Shown one piece after another: positions 1 through 6,590 of a stretch of 19,632 bases of DNA. Within the stretch, counting starts at the first letter, position 1, and each line of letters begins with the position of its first letter. The DNA comes from Pseudomonadota bacterium (lineage in GTDB: Bacteria > Pseudomonadota > Gammaproteobacteria > Xanthomonadales > Xanthomonadaceae). Both the position numbers and the translations under genes were made by a program. Location: contig JAEWNA010000277.1 of the NCBI GenBank assembly GCA_023392975.1, positions 1-19,632 on the forward strand, given 5' to 3'. Under the pieces are notes generated by a model. It was not told the DNA's origin, did no database searches, and saw only the letters and a program-made list of their open reading frames with translations.

Positions 1-126
1 CACCTGGCTGGTGAAAGGGATCGAAGCGAACGTCGTCGGCGTGCCCGGGCGATGCGGCATCGGATGTGCCCGGATGGTGGGGTTCGCTGCGCTCACCGCC
101 ACCCTGCGTGCTCACGTTGAGAGCAC
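1..126. other. Left edge, unassigned
   Basis: No gene can be assigned. One frame is open from the edge to a stop at 128-130, but its last third runs through a dispersed repeat (76-108), so it is not convincing as a real gene end. A gene could also end at the TGA at 12-14 in another frame. Nothing here is long enough to identify. Confidence 0.3.
76..108 (+). repeat. 33-bp dispersed repeat, copy 1
   Basis: This stretch is a perfect 33-base match to the reverse complement of 1469-1501, about 1.4 kb away. The core reads GGTTCGCTGCGCTCACCGCC. Identity stops sharply on both sides. It looks like a short intergenic dispersed repeat of the kind scattered through xanthomonad genomes. Confidence 0.85.
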
Positions 127-220
127 GTAGCCCGGGTCAGGCCAAAGGCCGCACCCGGGAATGGCGGAGGGGTCTGCGTCGGTGCTTCCCGGGTGCGCGC
201 GCTGCGCTTGTCCGGGCTAC
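127..220. repeat. REP-like palindromic element
   Basis: The element begins GTAGCCCGG (127-135) and ends with the exact reverse complement CCGGGCTAC (212-220). Inner parts (CACCCGGGAA and TTCCCGGGTG) also pair. It would fold into a long imperfect hairpin and lies just downstream of the leftward H-NS gene, where it could act as a transcript-end structure. No RAYT transposase is visible in this window. Confidence 0.7.
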
Positions 221-292
221 GACGCCGGGAGTCCGCCCGACGCGATCTGCCGACTCACCTTGCCGGCGGCGGCGAACGCTTCCGGCGCGTGG

Positions 293-685
293 TCATCCCG
301 GGTATTTCGGAAACTTCTCGTCCGGGTGCTTGGCCTTCCATTCGCGGTGAGAGACCGTGCCTTCCCACGCGGTGAACGCCCGAGGCGGGCGGCCGCGACC
401 GCTCCAGGTTTCGCCCGAGTGCGGCAGCCAGTACTTCGGCGCGACTTCCGTTTTCGCCGGGGCTGCCTTCTTCGCGGCCGGCGCCTTCGGCGCGACGAGC
501 GCGGCGATCTCGGCCTTCTGCTTCGCATCGAAGTGTGGTCCGAACTCGCCCAGCAATTCGATGATCTTGGAGAAGGCGCCGCCCGTCTGTTCCTTTCGCA
601 GATCCTCCTCCTGCTGTTCGAGCTGGCGCAGTTCTTCGGCGAGCTTGGCCTTGGCCGAGGCGATCGAATCGAGGGTGGGTTTCAT
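293..685 (-). CDS. H-NS family nucleoid-associated DNA-binding protein
   Basis: A 130-residue protein of the H-NS histone-like family, which binds AT-rich or curved DNA and silences genes. Residues 1-60 form a charged, predicted coiled-coil oligomerisation region with several EEL/EEDLRKE stretches. Residues 65-80 are an Ala/Lys/Pro linker. Residues 83-110 are the DNA-binding domain with the hallmark TWSGRGRPPRAF motif, whose GRGRPPR resembles an AT-hook. The length is normal for the proteobacterial family. The ATG at 685 was chosen; an in-frame GTG at 694 would add three residues, and neither has a clear Shine-Dalgarno. A TATACT -10 element lies about 30 bp upstream. A silencer of foreign DNA close to repeats and an island is suggestive, but no direct link is shown. 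Confidence 0.88.
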   Translation of the reverse strand: MKPTLDSIASAKAKLAEELRQLEQQEEDLRKEQTGGAFSKIIELLGEFGPHFDAKQKAEIAALVAPKAPAAKKAAPAKTEVAPKYWLPHSGETWSGRGRPPRAFTAWEGTVSHREWKAKHPDEKFPKYPG

Positions 686-713
686 GGTCGACACCGAGGT
701 TGTGCAATCCCGC

Positions 714-719
714 AGTATA
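714..719 (-). promoter_or_regulatory. Candidate -10 element of the H-NS gene
   Basis: On the minus strand this reads TATACT, one base from the sigma70 consensus, and would put the transcript start about 20 bases before the ATG. No good -35 element is visible at 16-18 bp, so this is only a partial promoter call. Confidence 0.4.
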
Positions 720-809
720 GCCGGGGGGCTCCGCCGACCGGCATGCGGGCATTCCGGGGCGCACCGAGGCCCGGGTTCCGGGCATGGCCCGGCCCTCCGC
801 CGGTGAGGG

Positions 810-935
810 TCAGCCGCGGACCGCAGCCTCGATCGTCGCGATGTCGATCTTCGCCATCGTCATCATGGCCTCGAACGCGCGCTTCGCGACCGCGGGATCG
901 GGGCTGGCGATCGCGTCGCTCAAGGCCGTAAGGCG
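810..935 (-). pseudogene. 3' remnant of a VOC/PhnB-like gene
   Basis: The minus-strand frame ending at the TGA 810-812 encodes SDAIASPDPAVAKRAFEAMM followed by a TMAKIDIATIEAA-type ending. That is the usual C-terminus of VOC-superfamily PhnB/3-demethylubiquinone-methyltransferase-like proteins (the DP-A-AKRAFEAMM-M-KIDIA-IEAA pattern). Homology stops after about 41 codons, where a palindromic repeat begins (946-1041), and the rest of the ~150-residue domain is missing. It is therefore a truncated relic, possibly cut when the repeat arrived. The family assignment is from memory of the motif. Confidence 0.62.
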
Positions 936-945
936 CATATCCCGT

Positions 946-1041
946 CGTAGGGTGCATAAGCGAAGCGTCATGCACCGTTTCGAGTCTCCGGCATCGGTCA
1001 CGTGTGATGGCGCATGACGCCTTCGGCTTATGCGCCCTACG
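946..1041. repeat. 96-bp palindromic intergenic repeat
   Basis: The left arm begins CGTAGGGTGCATAAGCGAAG and the right arm ends CTTCGGCTTATGCGCCCTAC followed by G, so the two ends pair almost completely over about 30 bp. A diverged relative lies at about 7521-7605 and shares AAGCGTCATGCACC. This is a mobile-looking intergenic hairpin element that directly borders the truncated VOC fragment. Confidence 0.8.
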
Positions 1042-1111
1042 CAAGCTGCGAAGGCTGAGACGCTTTCCCTAGATGTGCCCACCGTTGTCGTCCCAGCATC
1101 GCATCGTGCTC

Positions 1112-1157
1112 GGCGCGTCAAGGTCGAGGTGAATTGCTGCGCAAACCTTGACGCGCC
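1112..1157. repeat. Perfect 13-bp inverted repeat, 20-nt loop
   Basis: GGCGCGTCAAGGT (1112-1124) and ACCTTGACGCGCC (1145-1157) are exact reverse complements. The structure has no T tract on either strand, so it is not a standard terminator. It lies 70 bp before a small gene and may be another dispersed hairpin element or a 5' structure. Confidence 0.7.
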
Positions 1158-1226
1158 TGCGCGCGATGCGGGTTGGACTCGCCAACGGTGCCCGCTTCGG
1201 GTTCCGGGCGAAAACGGAGTGCCGTC

Positions 1227-1484
1227 ATGTCCAAGCCCAAGTCGCCGCCTGCTTCCCGTGCCGCGGTGTCGAACGTCCTGCTGGTCGAAGTCCCGCCCCA
1301 GTTCATCGCCCTGTGCGAAGCCAGTGGCACCCGCCCGCAAGCCGCGCTGCGCGGCATGGCCGCCATGGTCTGCGGCCTGCGCTACGACGACGACAACCGC
1401 CTGGTGTCGTTGGACGCCGAAGCCGCATGCGCTTCGCCGGGCGCAGGCGCCACCTGCGCCCGGAATGTCGCAGGGTGGCGGTGA
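1227..1484 (+). CDS. Small hypothetical protein, probably truncated
   Basis: An 85-residue ORF with a good ribosome binding site (GGAG seven bases before the ATG). The N-terminal 50 residues look genuinely coding: VLLVEVPPQFIALCEASGT then RPQAALRGMAAMVCGL. This resembles a short xanthomonad hypothetical family as I remember it, in which the segment continues into a conserved aromatic-rich tail. Here the tail is replaced by low-complexity Ala/Gly-rich sequence, and the last four codons and the TGA stop lie inside a dispersed 33-bp repeat (1469-1501). I therefore infer a C-terminal truncation or fusion. The function is unknown; it may no longer be functional. Confidence 0.45.
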   Translation: MSKPKSPPASRAAVSNVLLVEVPPQFIALCEASGTRPQAALRGMAAMVCGLRYDDDNRLVSLDAEAACASPGAGATCARNVAGWR

Positions 1485-1566
1485 GCGCAGCGAACCCCAC
1501 CACGGGCACGTCTGCGATGGTCGTCATCGTGCAGTCCGAGGGTGGGGCTCGCCGAGTTCACCTCGC
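1469..1566. repeat. Dispersed repeat copy 2 with a diverged inverted partner
   Basis: Bases 1469-1501 are the exact reverse complement of 76-108. About 40 bp further on, 1541-1566 carries a diverged copy in the opposite orientation (GGTGGGGCTCGCCGAGTTCA...). The pair forms an imperfect large hairpin, a REPIN-like layout. Confidence 0.6.
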
Positions 1567-2058
1567 CTGAGTGCCGGCGTGTCGGCGTCAACGGCCGTTC
1601 CGAGGCCATTCCGGCGACCACGGGGAAGCTGCTCCGCCCTTCGCGCGCATGCGCGATGCGGTGGGCAGCGGTGGCCAACCCGAGCGATCTGACATCGGAC
1701 GAAGCAGGAGAGTCGGCTCTTCACGGAGACGCGGAAAGAGCGACCGGAAGCGTGCTCGAAAGCATGCGGAACAGAGTTTCAGATGAGTCCTTGATCATTT
1801 GCATGGCGCGGGAAGCATTGGTTCGCATTCGGGGGGTGGGGGCGTTCGGATGCGTAAAGCACTTGGTGAACGCAGAAAGCGAACGAAGCAGTGGCCTGCA
1901 GACGAGACCATCGCGACACTGCGTCGTGCGCTACGGCGTGCGCGTGCACCGACAGCATCGCGTGCATCGGCGATGCCTTTTAACCGGAGCACAGGCGCGG
2001 GCGATGACATCGTGACGCGCAGATGTTGTCCGTTCACGCAGGGTCCTGCTTTCGGGAA
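1485..2058. other. 574-bp gene-poor stretch
   Basis: No recognisable protein is encoded on either strand; the open frames have atypical Arg/Ala/His-rich composition and overlap one another. Visible elements are the diverged repeat half at 1541-1566 and a weak + strand terminator-like hairpin (GCATCGC 1955-1961, GCGATGC 1970-1976, tail CTTTTAA). It looks like decayed intergenic DNA. Confidence 0.5.
1955..1982 (+). terminator. Weak intrinsic-terminator-like hairpin
   Basis: A 7-bp perfect stem (GCATCGC/GCGATGC) with an 8-nt loop is followed by CTTTTAA on the + strand. No rightward gene ends here, so it would serve an unrecognised transcript or be chance. Confidence 0.25.
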
Positions 2059-3384
2059 TCAGGGCTGCGGTATGCCGTTCCGTTTCCCGGAAGTCATCCA
2101 GGCAAGCGCCGACAATCCACAAAGCGCGGAAAGGACCGAAGCGCAGAGGATCCCGAGTTTGGCCGAACCGAGGCGGTCGGGGGCCAGCGCCAGTTCCGCG
2201 ATGAGCAGCGCCATCGTGAAACCGATGCCGGCGAGGACGCCACCGGCCGCGATCGACGACCAGGTAAGCCCCGCAGGTTTCGCCGCGAGATGGAGCCGGC
2301 TCGCGATGTACGTGAACGACACGATGCCGAGCGGTTTTCCGAGCGACAGGCCGACGATGACGGCCAGTGTCAATCGCCAGTCCATTTCCCCGCCGGAAAG
2401 CGGGAATCCCGCGTTGGCCAGTGCGAAGAGCGGAAGCACCGCGAAGGCGACCCAGGGGTGCAAGGCAAGTTCGATCCTTTCCAGCGGAGAGAGCGCTTCG
2501 CGCGTGGCGATGCCGGCGCGCCGGAGATCACGACGAGACGGGTCGTCGCCGTTCGCGTGAGTGCCGTCGAGGTCGACCGTGATCCTCGACAGGATCGCCT
2601 GCAGCCGGTTGTCGCTCACCCAGCTCCGCGCCGGCGTCATCAACCCGAGGATCACGCCGCTCAACGTCGGGTGGATGCCGGATTCGCGCATCGCCAGCCA
2701 CACCATGACGCCCAGTGCGACATAGAAGGCAACGGGGCGAACGCCGATGCGAGCGAGAAGGATCACCGCCGTCAGCCCCAGCAGCGCCCAGCCCAGCGAG
2801 TACCAATGCATATCGGTACCGTATCCGATCGCGATGACGAGGATGGCGCCGATATCGTCGAAGATCGCGAGCGACAGCAGGAAGAGCCTCAAGCCGTGGG
2901 GGATGCGCGTTCCCAGAAGTCCCAAGCATCCAATCGCGAAGGCGGTGTCGGTCGCCATCGCGATGCCCCATCCCCGGTGGATTTCGTTGCCGCCCACGAG
3001 GACGAACAGCAGTGCCGGCACGAGCATGCCGCCCAGCGCTGCGGCGATGGAGAATGCCGTCGTCCGCGAGTCGCGCAATTCGCCGAGGACCGTTTCCCGC
3101 TTGAGCTCGAGCGCGACCACGAAGAAGAACAGCGTCATGGCGCCGTCATTGATCCAGTGCCTGATCGTGTCCGATATTTCGATCGTTCCCCAGCGGAATC
3201 CGACGGTCGTTTCCCAGAGCGCAAGATAGCCTGCGGACCATGCGGAATTCGAAAGCGCCAACGCCACGATCGCGCATGAAAGCAGAATCGCACCGGCTGC
3301 GGCCTCGATTCGAATGAATCGCGCGAATGGTCGCGTAAACCGATCGACAGGTTCCCTGGGCAGCGCTTGCAGGTCCTGCGTCAT
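2059..3384 (-). CDS. nhaA: NhaA family Na+/H+ antiporter
   Basis: A 441-residue inner-membrane antiporter that exports Na+ (and Li+) in exchange for protons, for pH and sodium homeostasis. Hydrophobic helices run throughout. The sequence holds the family signatures ATDTAFAIG (residues 144-152, with Asp146) and FDDIGAI (175-181), whose paired aspartates Asp176/Asp177 correspond to the ion-binding Asp163/Asp164 of E. coli NhaA. The conserved GKPLGI and late GIGFTMALLI segments are present. The length is longer than E. coli NhaA (388), with an extra hydrophilic stretch at about 275-300, common in the longer NhaA subgroup. The ATG at 3384 has no clear Shine-Dalgarno. It appears monocistronic. Confidence 0.95.
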   Translation of the reverse strand: MTQDLQALPREPVDRFTRPFARFIRIEAAAGAILLSCAIVALALSNSAWSAGYLALWETTVGFRWGTIEISDTIRHWINDGAMTLFFFVVALELKRETVLGELRDSRTTAFSIAAALGGMLVPALLFVLVGGNEIHRGWGIAMATDTAFAIGCLGLLGTRIPHGLRLFLLSLAIFDDIGAILVIAIGYGTDMHWYSLGWALLGLTAVILLARIGVRPVAFYVALGVMVWLAMRESGIHPTLSGVILGLMTPARSWVSDNRLQAILSRITVDLDGTHANGDDPSRRDLRRAGIATREALSPLERIELALHPWVAFAVLPLFALANAGFPLSGGEMDWRLTLAVIVGLSLGKPLGIVSFTYIASRLHLAAKPAGLTWSSIAAGGVLAGIGFTMALLIAELALAPDRLGSAKLGILCASVLSALCGLSALAWMTSGKRNGIPQP

Positions 3385-3565
3385 GGACGTGATATCGAGA
3401 GGTTGAAGCGCATCAGTCGAAGTTCCCGGGATCGCGCGCTTTCATCCGGCCGAATGGCGTCGATGCGAGTTTCCTTCGGGGAGGCGTTCGTCGTCCGGCG
3501 CGAAGGATTCGAACGATCGACCGCGGGAAAGCGAAGGTGTCGCCAAGGTGGAGAGGACGCATCGC

Positions 3566-3594
3566 GCAAAATGGCGGGGGTATCCCCCGCCATT
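3566..3594 (-). terminator. Intrinsic terminator after the fasciclin gene
   Basis: An 11-bp perfect stem (AATGGCGGGGG 3570-3580 with CCCCCGCCATT 3584-3594) has a 3-nt loop, and on the minus strand is followed by TTTTGCG. It lies 26 bp past the fasciclin stop codon. Confidence 0.8.
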
Positions 3595-3619
3595 GCGTTG
3601 CAGTGCATCGGTGGCGCGA

Positions 3620-4060
3620 TTACGCGTTGGCGGGCATGTTGACCTTGTCGATGCCGTGAATCACGCCGTTGCTCGATGCGATATCGGCCGAGGTCACGCG
3701 TGCGCCGTCGATGCTGACCTTGCCGTCCGCCAGCTTGATCGGTGCGGACTGGCCGTTGACGGTCTTCGCCTGTTCCCACTTGCCCACGTCTTCGGACGTC
3801 CGGCGTCCCTTGACGATGTGGTAGTTGACGATCGAGGCGAGCTTCGATTTGTTTTCCGGCTTGAACAGGTTTTCGAGCCTGCCCTCCGGCAGCTTCTTGA
3901 ACGCATCGTCCGTCGGCGCGAAGACGGTGAACGGGCCGGGCCCGCGAAGTTCTTCGGCGAGTCCTGCCTTTTCCACTGCCGTTCCGAAGGTCTTGAACGA
4001 GCCGTTCGCGGCGGCCGTGCCGAGGACGTCGAGCGTCGAGGTGTTGTTGGTGGTGTTCAT
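3620..4060 (-). CDS. Single-domain fasciclin (FAS1) protein
   Basis: A 146-residue protein that is essentially one fasciclin domain, a fold used in adhesion and surface or matrix proteins. The H1 motif appears as PFTVFAPTDDAFKKLP (43-58), the YH motif as VNYHIVKG (78-85), and the H2-like end as GVIHGIDKVNMP (132-143). The ATG at 4060 is the family-like start. The frame stays open upstream to 4213, but that extension shows neither a signal peptide nor FAS1 similarity. As annotated there is no signal peptide or lipobox, which is unusual because most bacterial FAS1 proteins are exported. It is monocistronic with its own terminator. Confidence 0.88.
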   Translation of the reverse strand: MNTTNNTSTLDVLGTAAANGSFKTFGTAVEKAGLAEELRGPGPFTVFAPTDDAFKKLPEGRLENLFKPENKSKLASIVNYHIVKGRRTSEDVGKWEQAKTVNGQSAPIKLADGKVSIDGARVTSADIASSNGVIHGIDKVNMPANA

Positions 4061-4377
4061 GGGTTGGGTACCTGAGAAGAAGATCCGGGATCGCGGATCC
4101 GTAATGGCCGTAGCCAAGGCTCCTGCCGAAGGCGGAGCAAGATGCCCAGTGCGGAGAGTGGGTGAAGGTGCAGCGCGGCTGAGTGCCGTTACGACCTTGC
4201 GTCGTAGTGCCACTGCATCCTGCGCTCGGGCGTGTTATCTGCGTGTTACGGGTTTCTGTTCCCGAGTCTTCGTTCAGTTGCGGACACGGTGTTCCGCATC
4301 AAGCCTGCCATCAGGCGCGTTGCGCCTGCGCGACCGAAGCCGGCGGAGTCGCACCACCGGCTTCGTTCCGAATGCCT
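4061..4377. other. 317-bp intergenic region
   Basis: The region lies between the fasciclin start and the end of the SRPBCC gene and must hold the fasciclin promoter. I see no convincing -35/-10 pair. A 9-bp inverted repeat (CGAAGCCGG 4335-4343, CCGGCTTCG 4357-4365) lies just past the SRPBCC stop and may end that transcript, though it lacks a T tract. No gene is seen. Confidence 0.45.
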
Positions 4378-4908
4378 TCACTCCCCGAGCCGCCGCCCGT
4401 ATTCCTCGCGCAGCTGCGACCAGTGGTCCCAGAACGGTGCCGGCGTTTCGTCCGACAGCCGCGCTGCGAGCACATCGACATGCGCATGCCAACCGGGGCC
4501 GATCATCAGCACGTTGCGGTGGTCGCTGATGCCGCGGTGGACGATGGTCAGCAGCACCCGGTCCGCGCGTGGTTCGAGCGTGAACGTCACGTCGCCGCCA
4601 CCCCAGGTGAAGGCGAGGCGGTGCGGCGGTTCGTACGCGGTCACCGTGCTGGCCATGCGGTGTTCTTCGCCGAAACCTTCGGGTTTGCGCCCGGGCGGCG
4701 AGGTCAGTTCGTCGTTGCGCCACACGAGTTCGAAATTCCCGCCGGCGTGCGCGGGCATGTCGCCTGCGGCCAGCCAGCGGCGGCGCAGGTCGCCGTCGGC
4801 GAGATGGGCCCAGACGCGTTCGATCGGACCGGGCAGCAGGCGTTCGAGGCGCACGGTGTCGGGCGCGAGCAGGGTGGCGTAGTCGGTGTCGGTGGCGAGG
4901 GTGTTCAT
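4378..4908 (-). CDS. SRPBCC (AHSA1-like) domain protein
   Basis: A 176-residue START/Bet v1-like helix-grip protein of the Aha1-homology (AHSA1) group, with a hydrophobic cavity that binds small ligands. The hallmark opening is RLLPGPIERVWAHLADGDLRRRWLAAGDM (about 21-50), followed by GEEHRMASTVTAYEPPHRLAFTWGGGDV and a closing HWSQLREEYGRRLGE helix. Its ATG overlaps the TGA of the upstream arsR gene (ATGA), so the two are translated as a coupled pair. ArsR-SRPBCC pairs are widespread, but the ligand is generally unknown and cannot be read from this sequence. Confidence 0.9.
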   Translation of the reverse strand: MNTLATDTDYATLLAPDTVRLERLLPGPIERVWAHLADGDLRRRWLAAGDMPAHAGGNFELVWRNDELTSPPGRKPEGFGEEHRMASTVTAYEPPHRLAFTWGGGDVTFTLEPRADRVLLTIVHRGISDHRNVLMIGPGWHAHVDVLAARLSDETPAPFWDHWSQLREEYGRRLGE

Positions 4909-5324
4909 GGCGTCCTTGGGGTCTTGGTGGACTTGACAGTCCTGGCGGACTTGCGGGTCCGGGAAACGGGGGGCGCGGCGGCGGGCGTCGCCGGGGCGGC
5001 GGCGTCCGTCGCGAGCAGGGCTTCGAGCGCGTCGAGGCGCTGGTTCCAGAAGCGTTCGTAGTGCCGCAGCCATTCCGCGCCGGTGTGGAGCGGGCCGGCG
5101 TCGAGGCGGCAGGTGTGTACGCGGCCGCTCACTTCGCGGCGCAGCAGGCCGGCGCGCTCCAGCACCTGGATGTGCTTGGAAGCGCCGGCGAGGGTGATGT
5201 CGAACGGCGCGGCGAGTTCGCCGACCGTGCGCGGGCCGGCCGCGAGGTCCTGCAGCATCGCCCGGCGGGTCGGGTCGGCGAGGGCGCGGAAGAGATCGTC
5301 GAGGTGCGCGGAATTGTCAACCAT
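4905..5324 (-). CDS. ArsR-family winged-helix repressor
   Basis: A 139-residue winged-helix regulator. Residues 8-75 form the DNA-binding domain: LDDLFRALADPTRRAMLQDL, then a recognition helix around LAGASKHIQVLERAGLL and the wing REVSGRVHTCRL. The metal-binding ELCVC motif of true ArsR/SmtB sensors is missing (the only Cys is at 71), so it is probably not a metal sensor. The C-terminal ~30 residues are a low-complexity Ala/Pro then Lys/Arg/Thr tail. The ATG at 5324 lies inside a palindrome that I take as its own operator. It is coupled by an ATGA overlap to the downstream SRPBCC gene. The frame extends upstream, but the promoter lies there. Confidence 0.92.
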   Translation of the reverse strand: MVDNSAHLDDLFRALADPTRRAMLQDLAAGPRTVGELAAPFDITLAGASKHIQVLERAGLLRREVSGRVHTCRLDAGPLHTGAEWLRHYERFWNQRLDALEALLATDAAAPATPAAAPPVSRTRKSARTVKSTKTPRTP

Positions 5325-5332
5325 GTGGTTGA
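5317..5332. promoter_or_regulatory. Operator site 1 over the arsR start codon
   Basis: A perfect 16-bp palindrome TCAACC-ATGT-GGTTGA. It covers the last base of the -10, the predicted transcript start and the first codon of arsR. It is identical in arms to a second site 40 bp away, which is strong evidence for a dimer-binding operator. Confidence 0.85.
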
Positions 5333-5360
5333 AAATAGGCCTGCCCGGATCGAAAGTCAA
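5332..5360 (-). promoter_or_regulatory. arsR-SRPBCC promoter, probably leaderless
   Basis: On the minus strand the -35 is TTGACT (5360-5355), the spacer is exactly 17 bp, and the -10 is TATTTT (5337-5332). A start 7-8 bases past the -10 falls on the A of the arsR ATG (5324), and no Shine-Dalgarno precedes that ATG, so the mRNA is probably leaderless. The -35 overlaps operator site 2 and the -10/start overlaps site 1, fitting autorepression. Confidence 0.8.
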
Positions 5361-5372
5361 CCGTTTGGTTGA
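5357..5372. promoter_or_regulatory. Operator site 2 over the -35
   Basis: The second perfect palindrome, TCAACC-GTTT-GGTTGA, is centred exactly 40 bp (about four helical turns) from site 1, so two repressor dimers would sit on the same DNA face. It overlaps the TTGACT -35 hexamer. Confidence 0.85.
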
Positions 5373-5390
5373 GTGATGGCGGGGCGTTGC

Positions 5391-6062
5391 TCAGCGGGCG
5401 CGGGCGACCCAGCCGCGAAACGTGAAGGCGGCGTAGAACAGTTCGATGTCCTCGAAACCCGCATCGCGCAGCACAGCCATGTCCTCTTCGGGGGACAGCA
5501 GCGGCAGGCGGGCGCCGATGCCCGTGGCGGCGCTTGCGGCGTCGACCGCGGGGATCCCCGATGCCGTTGCAAACGCCGAGAAGCGATCAAGCCAGCGCGC
5601 CCTCCCGTTCGCCGGAATGCTGTGGTGGGCAACGACCAACGGCGCACCAGGCCTCATGCGTTGACGCAGCGCCTGCAGCGTACGCAGTCGTTCGTCGGCC
5701 GGCAGGAAGTGAAGCGTGAGCAGGCAGGTCGCGCCGTCGAACGGACCGACTGGCGCGGCATCAATCAGACCTTCCACGAACGTGACCCGATCGGCCGACG
5801 CGCCCAGCGTGTCGCGTGCGAGCGCGAGCATCGGCGGCGAGGGATCGACGCCGACGAAGCGCCAGCCGGGATGGGCGTCGGCGAAGACCTTCAGTTCCAG
5901 GCCGCCACCGGCCCCAAGCACGAGGACGTCGCCCGCCGGCGGCACGACTTCCGCCAGCAGCAGCGTCGTCATGCGCTGCAACGCGTGGAAGCCGGGCACG
6001 AGCCGCACCGGGCCCTCGGCATAGCGGGCGACGGCCTGGGGATCGTGGAATGGCGTCGACAT
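5391..6062 (-). CDS. Class I SAM-dependent methyltransferase
   Basis: A 223-residue Rossmann-fold methyltransferase. Motif I is VLVLGAGGGLELKVFAD (46-62), followed by the acidic ribose-binding strand FVGVDPSPPMLALA (69-82), FVEGLIDAAP and the motif IV-like GPFDGATCLLTLHFLP. A GGAG Shine-Dalgarno lies eight bases before the ATG at 6062. It is divergent from an Rrf2 repressor gene and shares its short regulatory region, so the two may be co-regulated. The substrate cannot be read from the sequence; a methyltransferase next to a CxxC flavin oxidoreductase raises the idea of thiol methylation, which is only inference. Confidence 0.85.
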   Translation of the reverse strand: MSTPFHDPQAVARYAEGPVRLVPGFHALQRMTTLLLAEVVPPAGDVLVLGAGGGLELKVFADAHPGWRFVGVDPSPPMLALARDTLGASADRVTFVEGLIDAAPVGPFDGATCLLTLHFLPADERLRTLQALRQRMRPGAPLVVAHHSIPANGRARWLDRFSAFATASGIPAVDAASAATGIGARLPLLSPEEDMAVLRDAGFEDIELFYAAFTFRGWVARAR

Positions 6063-6091
6063 GGCATGGCTCCGGCGGCCGGACCGCCCGT

Positions 6092-6118
6092 TTGACGAAG
6101 AGGTATGAAATGTAACAT
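6092..6118 (+). promoter_or_regulatory. Candidate rrf2 promoter
   Basis: TTGACG (6092-6097) is followed after 15 bp by TAACAT (6113-6118). The spacer is short and the -10 only fair, so confidence is low. If right, the -10 lies inside the palindrome and transcription would start within a few bases of the ATG at 6129. Confidence 0.35.
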
Positions 6119-6130
6119 CATTGGTTACAT
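6110..6130. promoter_or_regulatory. Rrf2 operator palindrome
   Basis: A perfect palindrome ATGTAAC-N7-GTTACAT, 21 bp, overlaps the likely start codon of the Rrf2 gene and lies in the short region shared with the divergent methyltransferase gene. The size and symmetry suit an Rrf2 dimer. Autorepression and control of the divergent gene are inferred. Confidence 0.75.
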
Positions 6131-6590
6131 GAAGCGCGACAGCCGACTTTCCGCCATCCTGCATGCATTGCTGCACATGGCCGAACACCCCGGGCCGATG
6201 ACGTCCGACTCGATCGCGCAGTGCCTTGGCACGCATCCGGTGGTGGTCCGGCGCACGATGGGCTTGCTGCGCGACGCCGGTCTCGTCGCCGCGGAGCGCG
6301 GTCATGCCGGTGGCTGGCGGATCGTCGCCGACCTGTCGAAGGTCAACCTGCGGCAGTTGCACGAAGCGCTGGGCGAACCCGCGCTGTTCGCGATCGGCCA
6401 TCGCAACGCGCAACCGGACTGCCTGGTCGAACAGGCGGTCAACGCTGCGCTCGACGACGCCTTCGTCGCGGCGGAAGCCTTGCTGATGGCGCGGCTGGAA
6501 ACGGTGTCGCTCGCCGACCTCGCCGCGGATTTCAGGCGCCGCCATGCGCGGCACAAGGCGGCTTCGCGCCGCGCGGGGAACGGCCGATGA
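6129..6590 (+). CDS. Rrf2-family transcriptional repressor
   Basis: A 153-residue Rrf2/BadM-type winged-helix regulator. The opening RLSAILHALLHMAEHPGPMTSDSIA and the recognition helix THPVVVRRTMGLLRDAGLV are typical, followed by the GHAGGWRI wing. The three-cysteine Fe-S cluster motif of IscR/NsrR is absent (only Cys32 and Cys98), placing it with the YwnA-like, non-cluster group. An upstream in-frame ATG at 6105 exists, but its purine-rich GAAGAGG sits only a base away, too close to serve, so I prefer 6129, where the mRNA could be nearly leaderless. The stop overlaps the next gene's start (ATGA), so it is co-translated with the oxidoreductase. Confidence 0.9.
   Translation: MKRDSRLSAILHALLHMAEHPGPMTSDSIAQCLGTHPVVVRRTMGLLRDAGLVAAERGHAGGWRIVADLSKVNLRQLHEALGEPALFAIGHRNAQPDCLVEQAVNAALDDAFVAAEALLMARLETVSLADLAADFRRRHARHKAASRRAGNGR

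Noticed and set aside
2023..3279. 418-codon + strand open frame
   Set aside because: Antisense to nhaA, which has clear family motifs.
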